Assembly (NCBI RefSeq): GCF_030811835.1
Contig: NZ_JAUSRO010000015.1
Location: 1 to 64,000 of the forward strand
DNA: 64,000 bases
Source of the DNA: Variovorax ginsengisoli
Lineage (GTDB): Bacteria > Pseudomonadota > Gammaproteobacteria > Burkholderiales > Burkholderiaceae_C
Direction of reading: 5' to 3'
Shown here piece after piece: positions 26,868-34,078 of the stretch (position 1 is the stretch's first letter; each line of letters begins with the position of its first letter). The translations under genes were made by a program, and so were the position numbers. Below the pieces are notes generated by a model, which saw nothing but the letters and a program-made list of their open reading frames with translations, made no database searches and was not told where the DNA came from.

Positions 26868-27574
26868 GCAATAGTGTCCCCCAGCCCATCCCGTACTTCC
26901 TGATGGAGAAGATCCGCCAGGGCATCATCGTCGGTCGCTATCCGCCTGGCAGCGCGCTGCGTGAACAGGCGCTCGAGGCCGAATACGGCACCAGCCGTGG
27001 GCCCCTGCGCGAGGCCATGCGGCTTCTGCAGCTTCGCGGACTCGTGCTGCACGAGCCTCGGCGAGGCTTTCGCGTGCGCGAATATTCGGTTGAGCTCACA
27101 CAGCAGATCTACCGGCTGCGTGGCCTGCTGGAGCGGCATGCCGTGGAGGCACTGGCCGGCAAGCCGCTTGAACCTTTGCTGAGCGAACTGAAGCAGGCCA
27201 ATGACGCCATGGCCACCCACTTCGCTGCCCGCCAGATCGAGGGCTATTTGGAGGCGAACATCGCCTTTCACGACGCGATCATGAGGACCGCCGACAACGA
27301 GCCGCTGCGAAAGTCGATCGAGCCACTCAACGAGATGGCGCAGCCCATCCGCTTCGCACTGCTCGCCAATCGATGGGGCAAGAGCACGGCGATGGATGAA
27401 CACGCGCAGATCATCGCGCTCTTGTCGAAAGGCAAGATCGAGGAGGCCGCCCGCTCGATCGAGGAGCACGTGGTGCGCAACATCGCTGCAGCGTCCAGCC
27501 TGTTCCCTATGCAACCGACATCGACACCTGCACCTGCAGTCGAGCGCCGGCCGCGTCGTACGCCCGAGCGCTGA
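26864..27574 (+). CDS. GntR-family regulator, FCD subfamily
   Basis: This 236-residue regulator has an N-terminal winged helix (about residues 10-75; IIVGRYPPGSALREQALEAE, then GTSRGPLREAMRLLQLRGL) and a helical FCD ligand-binding domain with FHDAIMRTADN contributing metal ligands. It starts at an ATG overlapping the stop of the hydrolase gene, so it is made from the same transcript as the transporter and enzymes. This suggests feedback control through the palindrome at 18517-18535. The inducer is probably a pathway acid. Confidence 0.88.
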   Translation: MSNSVPQPIPYFLMEKIRQGIIVGRYPPGSALREQALEAEYGTSRGPLREAMRLLQLRGLVLHEPRRGFRVREYSVELTQQIYRLRGLLERHAVEALAGKPLEPLLSELKQANDAMATHFAARQIEGYLEANIAFHDAIMRTADNEPLRKSIEPLNEMAQPIRFALLANRWGKSTAMDEHAQIIALLSKGKIEEAARSIEEHVVRNIAAASSLFPMQPTSTPAPAVERRPRRTPER

Positions 27575-27629
27575 ACGACGTACCCTCCCGTCCAGGGCAG
27601 GGTGAAGGAGGAGGCGTTGGAAGGTGTCG

Positions 27630-29063
27630 TCACAGGGGGGTGGCCTGGATGGGGCGGCGCTGCGTCAGCGGCGTCCAGCCGAGGTCGTTCGACAGCGCAT
27701 CGGCCATCGCCAGCAGCCGTGCTTCGCCGAGTGGCCGTCCGACCAGCTGCATGCCGATGGGCATGCCGTTGCAGTCCAGCCCGATTGGCATGCTCAGCAC
27801 CGGCACGCCCAGGTAGTTGAAGGGCCGGGTCAGCGCCGTAAGCGATGCGACGACACCGAAGACGCTGCCTGGCGATTCGACGTCGGCTTCGGTACGCGTC
27901 GGCACCCGCACCGGCAGGGTCGGCAGCATCAGCACGTCGGCCCGTCCGAGCGGCCCGTGGACGAAGTCCGCCAGGATGCGCGCCCGCACGGTCAGGGCTT
28001 CGAGATAGCGCACGGCCGGAACATGAAGACCGGGCTCGGTCCGCGAATAGACCGCCTGTGAATAGAACTGCGGATGGGCGCGCATCCAGGGGCCGTGCAG
28101 CGTCGCGGCCTCGACCTTGGAGAAGACGTCGGCCATTGCATAGCAGGCGTCGAGCGTTTCGAAGGCCACGCGCGGTGCGGCGCCGTAGCGCGCGGACGCC
28201 ACGCCGACCGCATGCGCGAACGCCGCTTCGACCTCGGGGTGCAGCGCGACGCGGTCGGCCGCGAGCACGCCGATGCGGCTGCCTTCGGCCGCGTCGGGCA
28301 GCGCCGCCAGGTAGTCGGGCACAGGCGCGGGCAGGCTGGTTGCGTCGGTGCCATCGTGGCCCGCGATCGCCTGCAGCAGCAGCGCGCAGTCGCGCGCCGT
28401 GCGTGCGAGCGGGCCGACGCATTCGAGCGAGAAGGCGCGCGGGAAGCAGCCGCTGCGCGACACGCGCCCGTAGGTCGGCTTGAGCCCGAACAGGCCTTGC
28501 ATGGACGCCGGCAGCCGGATGGAGCCGCCGGCATCGGAGCCGAGCGAGCCATGCACGATGCCGGCGGCGACGGCGGAGCCCGAGCCGCTCGACGAGCCAC
28601 CGGAAATGCGATCCGCATCCCAGGCGTTCAGGCAGTCACCGAAGTGCGGGTTCTGGCCGGTCGGGCCGGCCACCATTTCGCTGAGGTTCAATGCGCCGAT
28701 GTCGACGGCGCCCGCCGCGGCCAGGCGCTCGAGTGTTTTGGCGCGTCGCTGGCCGGGCACGGGGCCGGGCACGCGCGAGCCGAGGGTGATGGTGTCGCCG
28801 GGGCGCTCGAAGCAGTCCTTGTGTGCGAGCGGAATGCCGTGCAATGGGTCGCGCCACCGGCCAGCCGCCGCTTCGCGGTCGAGCGCGCGGGCCTCGGCCA
28901 ACGCCTCGTCGGCGCGCACGCGCACAAAGGCGTTCACGCGTGCCCTTCTGTGGTCAGCGCGCTGCAGCGCGGCACGCGTGAGCTGTTCCGACGTCACCGC
29001 GCCGGCGCGCACCGCGGCGGCGGCTTCGGTCAGCGGCACATCGAGGAGTGCATCGGCGCTCAT
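27630..29063 (-). CDS. Amidase-signature family amidohydrolase
   Basis: This 477-residue enzyme of the amidase signature family hydrolyses a C-N amide bond. The Ser-cisSer-Lys triad is intact: Lys82 (GIPLAHKDCF), cis-Ser157 (GGSSSGSGSAVAAG) and nucleophile Ser181 (GSDAGGSIRLPAS). The spacing equals that of GatA. It lies downstream of, and overlaps by four bases, a small AtzG-like gene, which resembles the AtzG-AtzE pair of 1-carboxybiuret hydrolase. No gatB or gatC is nearby, so a role in tRNA charging is unlikely. It converges with the GntR gene. Confidence 0.9.
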   Translation of the reverse strand: MSADALLDVPLTEAAAAVRAGAVTSEQLTRAALQRADHRRARVNAFVRVRADEALAEARALDREAAAGRWRDPLHGIPLAHKDCFERPGDTITLGSRVPGPVPGQRRAKTLERLAAAGAVDIGALNLSEMVAGPTGQNPHFGDCLNAWDADRISGGSSSGSGSAVAAGIVHGSLGSDAGGSIRLPASMQGLFGLKPTYGRVSRSGCFPRAFSLECVGPLARTARDCALLLQAIAGHDGTDATSLPAPVPDYLAALPDAAEGSRIGVLAADRVALHPEVEAAFAHAVGVASARYGAAPRVAFETLDACYAMADVFSKVEAATLHGPWMRAHPQFYSQAVYSRTEPGLHVPAVRYLEALTVRARILADFVHGPLGRADVLMLPTLPVRVPTRTEADVESPGSVFGVVASLTALTRPFNYLGVPVLSMPIGLDCNGMPIGMQLVGRPLGEARLLAMADALSNDLGWTPLTQRRPIQATPL

Positions 29064-29308
29064 GTCGTCGCTCCGTGGGTCGAATCCGCCAGGTCCAGCA
29101 GTGCTTGCAGGTAGGCGCCGGGCGGATCGCTGCAGGGCAGGTGTGGCTCGACGGCGGCACGCACCGCGTCGTTCAGGCGCAGCACCTCGGCCGCGATGCG
29201 CGCGCTGTCGGTCCGCGACACGATGCCGTGCAGGCGCTCGGCGGTGCCGGCCAGCGCTGCCGTCATGGCATCGATGTCGCCCGCATCGCTCAAAAGACGT
29301 TCGAACAC
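29060..29308 (-). CDS. AtzG-like small subunit (DUF4089-type)
   Basis: This 82-residue protein begins at a GTG at 29308 and overlaps the amidase start by four bases. Its helical sequence (IAAEVLRLNDAVRAAVEPHLP, then DPPGAYLQALLDLA) resembles AtzG-like/DUF4089 proteins. Some of these act as non-catalytic partners of amidase-signature enzymes, much as GatC does for GatA. The function here is inferred from context and general resemblance; the family match should be treated as moderate. Confidence 0.65.
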   Translation of the reverse strand: MFERLLSDAGDIDAMTAALAGTAERLHGIVSRTDSARIAAEVLRLNDAVRAAVEPHLPCSDPPGAYLQALLDLADSTHGATT

Positions 29309-29317
29309 GGCCCGGCC

Positions 29318-30298
29318 CTATTGCACGGCGATGCCGGCGTGCCTGGCGGTGTCGGTCCAGCGCTGTACGTCGTTCACGAGCAGTCGTTGGAGCACCTCCG
29401 GTGTCGACGGGTCGGCGACAGCCCCGGCGGCCTTGAGGAAAGTGGCGAATTCCGGCTGGACCACCGCAACGCCGATCTCCTTGTTCAGGCGATCGCGGAT
29501 CGCTGTGGGCATGCCCTTGGGGCCGAAGGTGCCCCACCAGACGTCGACCACGTAATCCAGCCCCGTCGCTTCCTTGACGGTGGGCACCTGCGGGTAGTCG
29601 GCATTTCGCTTCTCGCTGGTGAAGGCCAGCATCGGCAGCTTCTCGGCGGGCGTGCCGCGGATCGAGGCGACGGTGGTGATCACGACGTCCAGGCGACCCG
29701 CGATGAGATCCATCTGGGCCGGCGAGATGCCCTTGTAGCCGACCGGTTCCATCTTCAGCCCAGCCACGTTGCTGAGCAGTTCGGTGGCGAGTTGGGTGCT
29801 GTCGCCGAGCCCGGCGCTGCCGTAGTTGATCTTGCCGGGGTTCGCCTTGGCATAGGCGATGAATTCGCCCATCGTCTTGGCCGGGAAGCCGTCGCGCGTG
29901 AGCACGACGAAGGGCGCGCTCGCCACGCGAGAGATCGGCATGAAGGCCGTGAGCGGGTCGTAGGGCGTCTTCTGCACGGCCGCCGTGGTGGCGAGCGAGC
30001 CGGAGACGAAAAGCAGGGTGTAGCCATCGGCCGGCGCGGTCGCCACCACGTTCGAGCCGACCGTGCTGCCGCCGCCAGCGCGGTTGTCGACAACGACCGA
30101 CTGGCCCAGCGATGTGGTCAGTTGCATCGCCAGCCGACGCGCGATGACGTCGTTGCTGCCACCCGGCGCGAACGGCACCACCAGGCGGATCGGCTTGCTC
30201 GGCCACGGGTCGGCCGCATGGGCCGGCATGCCGCTGAGAGCTGGCAGGGCAGCCGCGGCGGCAAGGGAGAAATAGCGGTGGAACTGTCTGCGGCGCAT
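29318..30298 (-). CDS. Bug/TctC-family tripartite tricarboxylate receptor
   Basis: This 326-residue periplasmic binding protein has an N-terminal signal (MRRRQFHRYFSLAAAAALPALS, cleavage near AHA) and begins the mature part with WPSKPIRLVVPFAPGGSNDV, the defining Bug motif. NYGSAGLGDSTQLATELL is also typical. Bug proteins bind small carboxylic acids or amides; no TctA/TctB is nearby, which is common in Burkholderiales. The start at 30298 is chosen because AAAGG lies upstream and it yields a clean signal. It heads the operon bug, AtzG-like, amidase. Confidence 0.92.
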   Translation of the reverse strand: MRRRQFHRYFSLAAAAALPALSGMPAHAADPWPSKPIRLVVPFAPGGSNDVIARRLAMQLTTSLGQSVVVDNRAGGGSTVGSNVVATAPADGYTLLFVSGSLATTAAVQKTPYDPLTAFMPISRVASAPFVVLTRDGFPAKTMGEFIAYAKANPGKINYGSAGLGDSTQLATELLSNVAGLKMEPVGYKGISPAQMDLIAGRLDVVITTVASIRGTPAEKLPMLAFTSEKRNADYPQVPTVKEATGLDYVVDVWWGTFGPKGMPTAIRDRLNKEIGVAVVQPEFATFLKAAGAVADPSTPEVLQRLLVNDVQRWTDTARHAGIAVQ

Positions 30299-30420
30299 GG
30301 AGAGCCTTTCGGAGCTTCGGTGAAGTTGGAACGCAGCATCCATGCAATATCGATGCCCTTGAAGCAAAAGAAAAACGACGTTTCATCAATGAAGAAGTGA
30401 GTTTTTCTTATCATTCGTTG

Positions 30421-31320
30421 ATGAAGATCGACACGCTCCGCAGCTTCCAGGTCGTGCTTGCCACCGGCAGCTTTGCAGGTGCCGCCAAGCAGCTCAATCT
30501 CACGCCGAGTGCGGTGAGTCTGCAGATGAAGCAGCTCGAGGAGTACTTCGGACAGCTCCTGTTCGACCGCTCCGCCCGTACCGCGCGGCCGACGCCCTTT
30601 GCGCGGGCGTCGGCCGCGTCTCTTGCGCAATCGATGGCGCTGATCGACGGGTTGCGCAACCCGCGCGTGCTGTCGGCCACAGGCATTCTTCGGCTGGGCG
30701 TCATCGCCAGTGTCGAGAAGAGCGTGCTACCGCGAACCCTGAGCCTGCTGCAAGCCGAGCACCCGGCACTGGCTGTGCGGATGAGCCTCGACGTCTCGGG
30801 TGCGCTGGTGGACTCGGTCAAGGCCGGACGCATCGATGCGGCCGTGGCGGTTCGGCCTCAGTCGGGCGGTTCGACCCGCCTGCATTGGTATGACCTCATG
30901 CGCGAGTCGTTCGTGCTGCTGGCTCCACCGGTGACGCTTGGCGGCACGCCCGATGGCACACCGGCGCAACTTCTGGAACGCCATCCATGGATCCGTTACG
31001 ACACCAAACTCACGGGTGGTCGCATCGCGGCGGCCTACGTCCGGCGCATCTGCCGTGGTCCGAGGCCGGGCTTTGAAGTCACCTCAACCGACGCGATCAT
31101 GGCCATGGTGGCCGAGGGTCTGGGCGTGTCAGTGGTGCCGCGTCCGCGTGCGGCGATGCTGGCGTCGTACGCCGTGCGCTTGATCGAACTGGGCCCGCAC
31201 GCGCCGTCGCGCCAGATTGCGCTGGTCGCTCGCAGCAGCGACACCGAAGACCGGCGCGTGCTGGCGGTGGCCGGTGCGCTGCGGCGTGCTGCCGCGTCGG
31301 CATCGGCTGCGGCTGCGTGA
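30421..31320 (+). CDS. LysR-family transcriptional regulator
   Basis: This 299-residue regulator has the N-terminal winged helix (MKIDTLRSFQVVLATGSFAG, then AAKQLNLTPSAVSLQMKQLE) and a periplasmic-binding-like effector domain ending with VTSTDAIMAMVAEGLGVSVV. It is divergent from the Bug receptor operon with 122 bp between starts, the usual position for a LysR activator of that operon. CATCAA (30384-30389) and TTGATG (30418-30423) in that gap may be half-sites. The ATG at 30421 gives the canonical N-terminus; the ribosome site is weak. Confidence 0.92.
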   Translation: MKIDTLRSFQVVLATGSFAGAAKQLNLTPSAVSLQMKQLEEYFGQLLFDRSARTARPTPFARASAASLAQSMALIDGLRNPRVLSATGILRLGVIASVEKSVLPRTLSLLQAEHPALAVRMSLDVSGALVDSVKAGRIDAAVAVRPQSGGSTRLHWYDLMRESFVLLAPPVTLGGTPDGTPAQLLERHPWIRYDTKLTGGRIAAAYVRRICRGPRPGFEVTSTDAIMAMVAEGLGVSVVPRPRAAMLASYAVRLIELGPHAPSRQIALVARSSDTEDRRVLAVAGALRRAAASASAAAA

Positions 31321-31415
31321 GATGTGCGTCGGGCGGCCAGGACGCAATGCTCGATGGCCTCCTGTGACTTGAAGCGGATCGCTGGCGTTGCGAGCCACTG
31401 AATGAAATGCCCGTG

Positions 31416-32180
31416 CTAGAGGCCTGCCGTGGGGGGCGCGCTGACAGGTGTCAAAGCCATTTCGATCTGCTGTGCCGCGTTCTGCATGCGCTCGATCAGC
31501 ATGGGCTTATCGATGAGCGCGAAGTGCGGCCGGGTGGTCACCATGATCATGGCGGAGGGTTCGATCGAGGTGCCCGAGGACACCGGAACGGCTGCGCCGG
31601 CAGCCTCCGGGTCGAGCTCCCCGACGGACAGCACATGGCCATCGCGCTGGATCTGCACCATTCGGGCGCGGAAATCCTTGAAGGTCGCACCCAGCCCGGC
31701 TTGTGCGATTTCGGCAGCGTGAGTTTCGTAGAGTCGTCTGTGCTTGGCCATCGACAGCGAAGCGATGATCACCTTGGAGCCGCCACCCCTGAACAAGGGC
31801 ATCGGTCGGCCCCGGCCGAACGCCAGAGGCCCGGATTTTGCGCCGATCTCCTGATGGACGGCCAGAATGCGTGCGCCGTAGATTGTGGCGAGCAGCACGT
31901 CGCAGGCGGTTTCCTGCGCCAGTTGGCTCATCACCGGCCGGCAGGCCATCAGCAATCGGTCGCTCTGCCGGATGTAGTAATCCATTTCGATGATGCGGGG
32001 CCCCAGGCAATATCCGTTCTCCGCGCGCCTCAGCAAGCCGGAATCGCAGAGTTCCTTGAAATACCGGTATCCCGTAGGCCGTGAAAGTCCGCTGTGGTTC
32101 AACAGTTCCTCGGGCGACCAAACCGGTCGCTCGATCGAGAAAAATTCGAGTAAAGACAGCATCTTGTTCAGACTGGACAT
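31416..32180 (-). CDS. IclR-family transcriptional regulator
   Basis: This 254-residue regulator has an N-terminal winged helix (residues 1-60: SLNKMLSLLEFFSIERPVWS, then LSRPTGYRYFKELCDSGLL) and an effector domain ending with SSGTSIEPSAMIMVTTRPHF. It differs clearly from the two MhpR-like IclR proteins farther right. The nearest catabolic genes are the FAH-family hydrolase and MmgE/PrpD, so it may control those through the paired inverted repeats near 33.85 and 34.00 kb. It is convergent with the LysR gene. Confidence 0.88.
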   Translation of the reverse strand: MSSLNKMLSLLEFFSIERPVWSPEELLNHSGLSRPTGYRYFKELCDSGLLRRAENGYCLGPRIIEMDYYIRQSDRLLMACRPVMSQLAQETACDVLLATIYGARILAVHQEIGAKSGPLAFGRGRPMPLFRGGGSKVIIASLSMAKHRRLYETHAAEIAQAGLGATFKDFRARMVQIQRDGHVLSVGELDPEAAGAAVPVSSGTSIEPSAMIMVTTRPHFALIDKPMLIERMQNAAQQIEMALTPVSAPPTAGL

Positions 32181-32287
32181 TGCGATCTTTTGCCGGGTCG
32201 TTGTGAATCGAGCATGCTAGCTGACCCTGCGCGAGGCGGCGTGGGGGTGGCAAGGCGTCCGAGGCATGGGCTTGCACTTGCAATGGC

Positions 32288-32304
32288 TTAGGGTTTTCCC
32301 CTAA
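32288..32304. repeat. Inverted repeat TTAGGG-N5-CCCTAA
   Basis: TTAGGG (32288-32293) and CCCTAA (32299-32304) flank TTTTC, followed by CTAGGGTC. It lies 78 bases before the start of a short gene and 108 bases before the divergent IclR gene. It could be an operator for either. Confidence 0.45.
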
Positions 32305-32382
32305 ACTAGGGTCAATCCTTGAGGAGCTACGCGCGAAGTGGCTTGTGTCTCAAGCCTGCAATGGTACGTACAGGAGTTCCAC

Positions 32383-32577
32383 ATGAGCACCACCACCTTC
32401 ACCGCCAGCGGCTCACTTGACGACCGTAAGTCGCAACCTGTTCGCTGTCTCGCTGAGTCCCCTGCCACTGCGCGGGTGCAGGCCACCGTTGCCGCTCCCA
32501 AGCGCGCAAGCTGGCTGCATTTCGCCAATCACATGGCGACGTGGGCCACGGCTGGCCGCCTGCCGCTGAGCGAATAA
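32383..32577 (+). CDS. Small protein of unknown function (64 residues)
   Basis: I do not recognise this protein. AGGAG (32372-32376) sits six bases before the ATG, and a strong terminator follows 20 bases after the stop, so the unit looks like a genuine small gene. The product begins MSTTTFTASGSLDDRKSQ, is basic in the middle, and ends with a tryptophan-containing amphipathic stretch SWLHFANHMATWATAGRL. There is no signal peptide or clear membrane segment. It stands alone between the IclR gene and the FAH hydrolase on the opposite strand. Confidence 0.6.
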   Translation: MSTTTFTASGSLDDRKSQPVRCLAESPATARVQATVAAPKRASWLHFANHMATWATAGRLPLSE

Positions 32578-32596
32578 CGCCGGCGTTTGGCACTGG

Positions 32597-32626
32597 AAAA
32601 AGGACCGCAGTAGCGGTCCTTTTTTT
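32597..32626 (+). terminator. Rho-independent terminator of the small gene
   Basis: AAAAAGGACCGC (32597-32608) pairs perfectly with GCGGTCCTTTTT (32613-32624) around loop AGTA, and the T-run continues to 32626. The A-tract also makes it bidirectional, so it can end the leftward FAH transcript (stop at 32650) as well. Confidence 0.93.
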
Positions 32627-32649
32627 ATGGCTCGGCCAGCCGATGCGGG

Positions 32650-33579
32650 TTAGCTGGGGGTGTATTTCCCTGAAAGCTGGGGTGACAGGGCCGGCAGTCC
32701 CTTGGTTTGGCGCTCCAGACGGGTTTCGGTCGACCAGGTTCGTCGCAGATCATCCTGGACGACGACCGAAAGAGTGCCGACGCGCTCGACCGTAAGCTCC
32801 AGGCGGTCGCCATGCTGGACGGCGCCCAGCCCCCGGTGGTTGGTCCCTGTCGCGACGATGTCGCCAGGCTCCAGCGGATGAATGTGGCTGAGCCATTCGA
32901 TGGATTTTGAAATGCTGTGCGCCATGTCGTCGGTATTGAAATCCTGCCGAAGTGTGCCATTGACGCGCATGGCGATATTCAGGTTCTGGGGGTCATCGAT
33001 CTCGTCCGCCGTCACGATCCAGGGGCCGAGAGGCGCAAACGTCGCACGAGACTTCATCTGAAAGAAGGTATTCCTGTCGGGCTTCACGCCCCGCGCGGAG
33101 CCGTCGATAAAGCCGACATAGCCGAAGACGTAGTCTTGCCAGTCGGCAGCAGCAACCTTGTCTGCACGACGGCCGATGACCAGCGCAATTTCAGCTTCGG
33201 CCTCGAATACCGAAGCAGCCATATCCGGTAGCACCATCGTGTCGCCATGGCCGATCACGCCGGAGGACGCCTTGTGAAACGCGTTGATCAGCGGGCGCTC
33301 GGCCAACGTGCCGTTTTCCATGTAATTCACGGCCATGCAAACGATATTGCCGGGCTTGGGGATCGGTGGACGAAGCCGAACATTGGCGAGCGGTATGCGC
33401 TCGCCTTGTTCTGCGGCCTTCGACAAAGAAGGCTTTTTATCGTCGAAGTTTTCGATGAGCCAAATCATGGCTTGGCTTGCAGCGGCCTCGGTATAGGCGG
33501 GAACTTCGTTGGAGATATCGATGATGGCATCGTCGACAACCAGCCCGAGGCGATAAGAATCGAAAAAAGCCAATTTCAT
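32650..33579 (-). CDS. Fumarylacetoacetate hydrolase-family protein (first copy)
   Basis: This 309-residue protein belongs to the FAH superfamily, which hydrolyses acylpyruvates or hydrates 2-oxo-dienoates. An N-terminal FAH_N-like domain (MKLAFFDSYRLGLVVDDAII) is followed by the catalytic core. Metal ligands are expected in VFEAEAEIALVIGRRADKV and in the aspartate of FGYVGFIDGSARGV; LEPGDIVATGTNHRGLGAV is the conserved C-terminal loop. It is transcribed leftward from the same gene-free region as MmgE/PrpD. It differs considerably from the second FAH protein at 42643. Confidence 0.87.
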   Translation of the reverse strand: MKLAFFDSYRLGLVVDDAIIDISNEVPAYTEAAASQAMIWLIENFDDKKPSLSKAAEQGERIPLANVRLRPPIPKPGNIVCMAVNYMENGTLAERPLINAFHKASSGVIGHGDTMVLPDMAASVFEAEAEIALVIGRRADKVAAADWQDYVFGYVGFIDGSARGVKPDRNTFFQMKSRATFAPLGPWIVTADEIDDPQNLNIAMRVNGTLRQDFNTDDMAHSISKSIEWLSHIHPLEPGDIVATGTNHRGLGAVQHGDRLELTVERVGTLSVVVQDDLRRTWSTETRLERQTKGLPALSPQLSGKYTPS

Positions 33580-33853
33580 GGAAGGGGTCCTTGATAAAAG
33601 AATCGATGTAGGTGCGATAACGAGGCGGACCGTTGAACACTCGGAGCCCCCAAAAGCACCATCGATATTTCGACTGGCTCTTTTTGGGGGCCTGGTCCGC
33701 CACGACGAAGCCGAGCGCGTCCACGCAGCACTTGCCTTCATCGCTGCACGCTCGCAAGCAGGCGGTCCACGGTGGTTGCTCGACGCACAAGCCATGTGGC
33801 GCCATGAAGGCGGCCGCGCCGCGTGCACGCCTCGGCATTCGATTTTGAACAAA

Positions 33854-33868
33854 TCTATCATTATGAGA
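33854..33868. promoter_or_regulatory. Inverted-repeat operator candidate 1
   Basis: TCTATCATTATGAGA is an imperfect palindrome that matches candidate 2 at 11 of 15 positions. It overlaps further repeats: AAATCT/AGATTT (33851-33871) and GAGATT-N8-AATCTC (33865-33884). Confidence 0.45.
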
Positions 33869-34001
33869 TTTTGATGTCAATCTCGATTAAGGAGAAAACA
33901 TAAAAACTGAATAAGCTGTTGATTTTGTTGACTTTTGCCGGGGTATTCTGCGGGATTTCTTGGCTTTCTGTCGGTTGGATGTCGTTAGTGTTTGCACCTA
34001 G

Positions 34002-34016
34002 TCTCGTAATATGAGA
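34002..34016. promoter_or_regulatory. Inverted-repeat operator candidate 2
   Basis: TCTCGTAATATGAGA sits inside the larger inverted repeat AGTCTC-N7-GAGACT (34000-34018), 60 bases before the MmgE/PrpD start. It shares TATGAGA with candidate 1, so one regulator may bind both; the IclR protein at 31416 is a candidate. Confidence 0.5.
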
Positions 34017-34078
34017 CTTGAGTTCAAATTCATGGATGACGCCGACCCGGGCGTCTCTCAACGAACGCTTCCGACCTC

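Larger units (their letters stand above)
33580..34078. other. AT-richer divergent regulatory region
   Basis: This 499-base stretch lies between the leftward FAH gene and the rightward MmgE/PrpD gene. I see no supported gene in it. The part from 33840 to 34020 is clearly AT-richer than its surroundings and holds two related 15-bp inverted repeats (33854-33868 and 34002-34016), probable operators of the divergent promoters. Confidence 0.6.

Noticed and set aside
29048-30400. 450-codon plus-strand frame opposite the Bug receptor
   Set aside because: The minus-strand Bug and AtzG-like genes have clear family motifs and overlaps; the plus frame has none.
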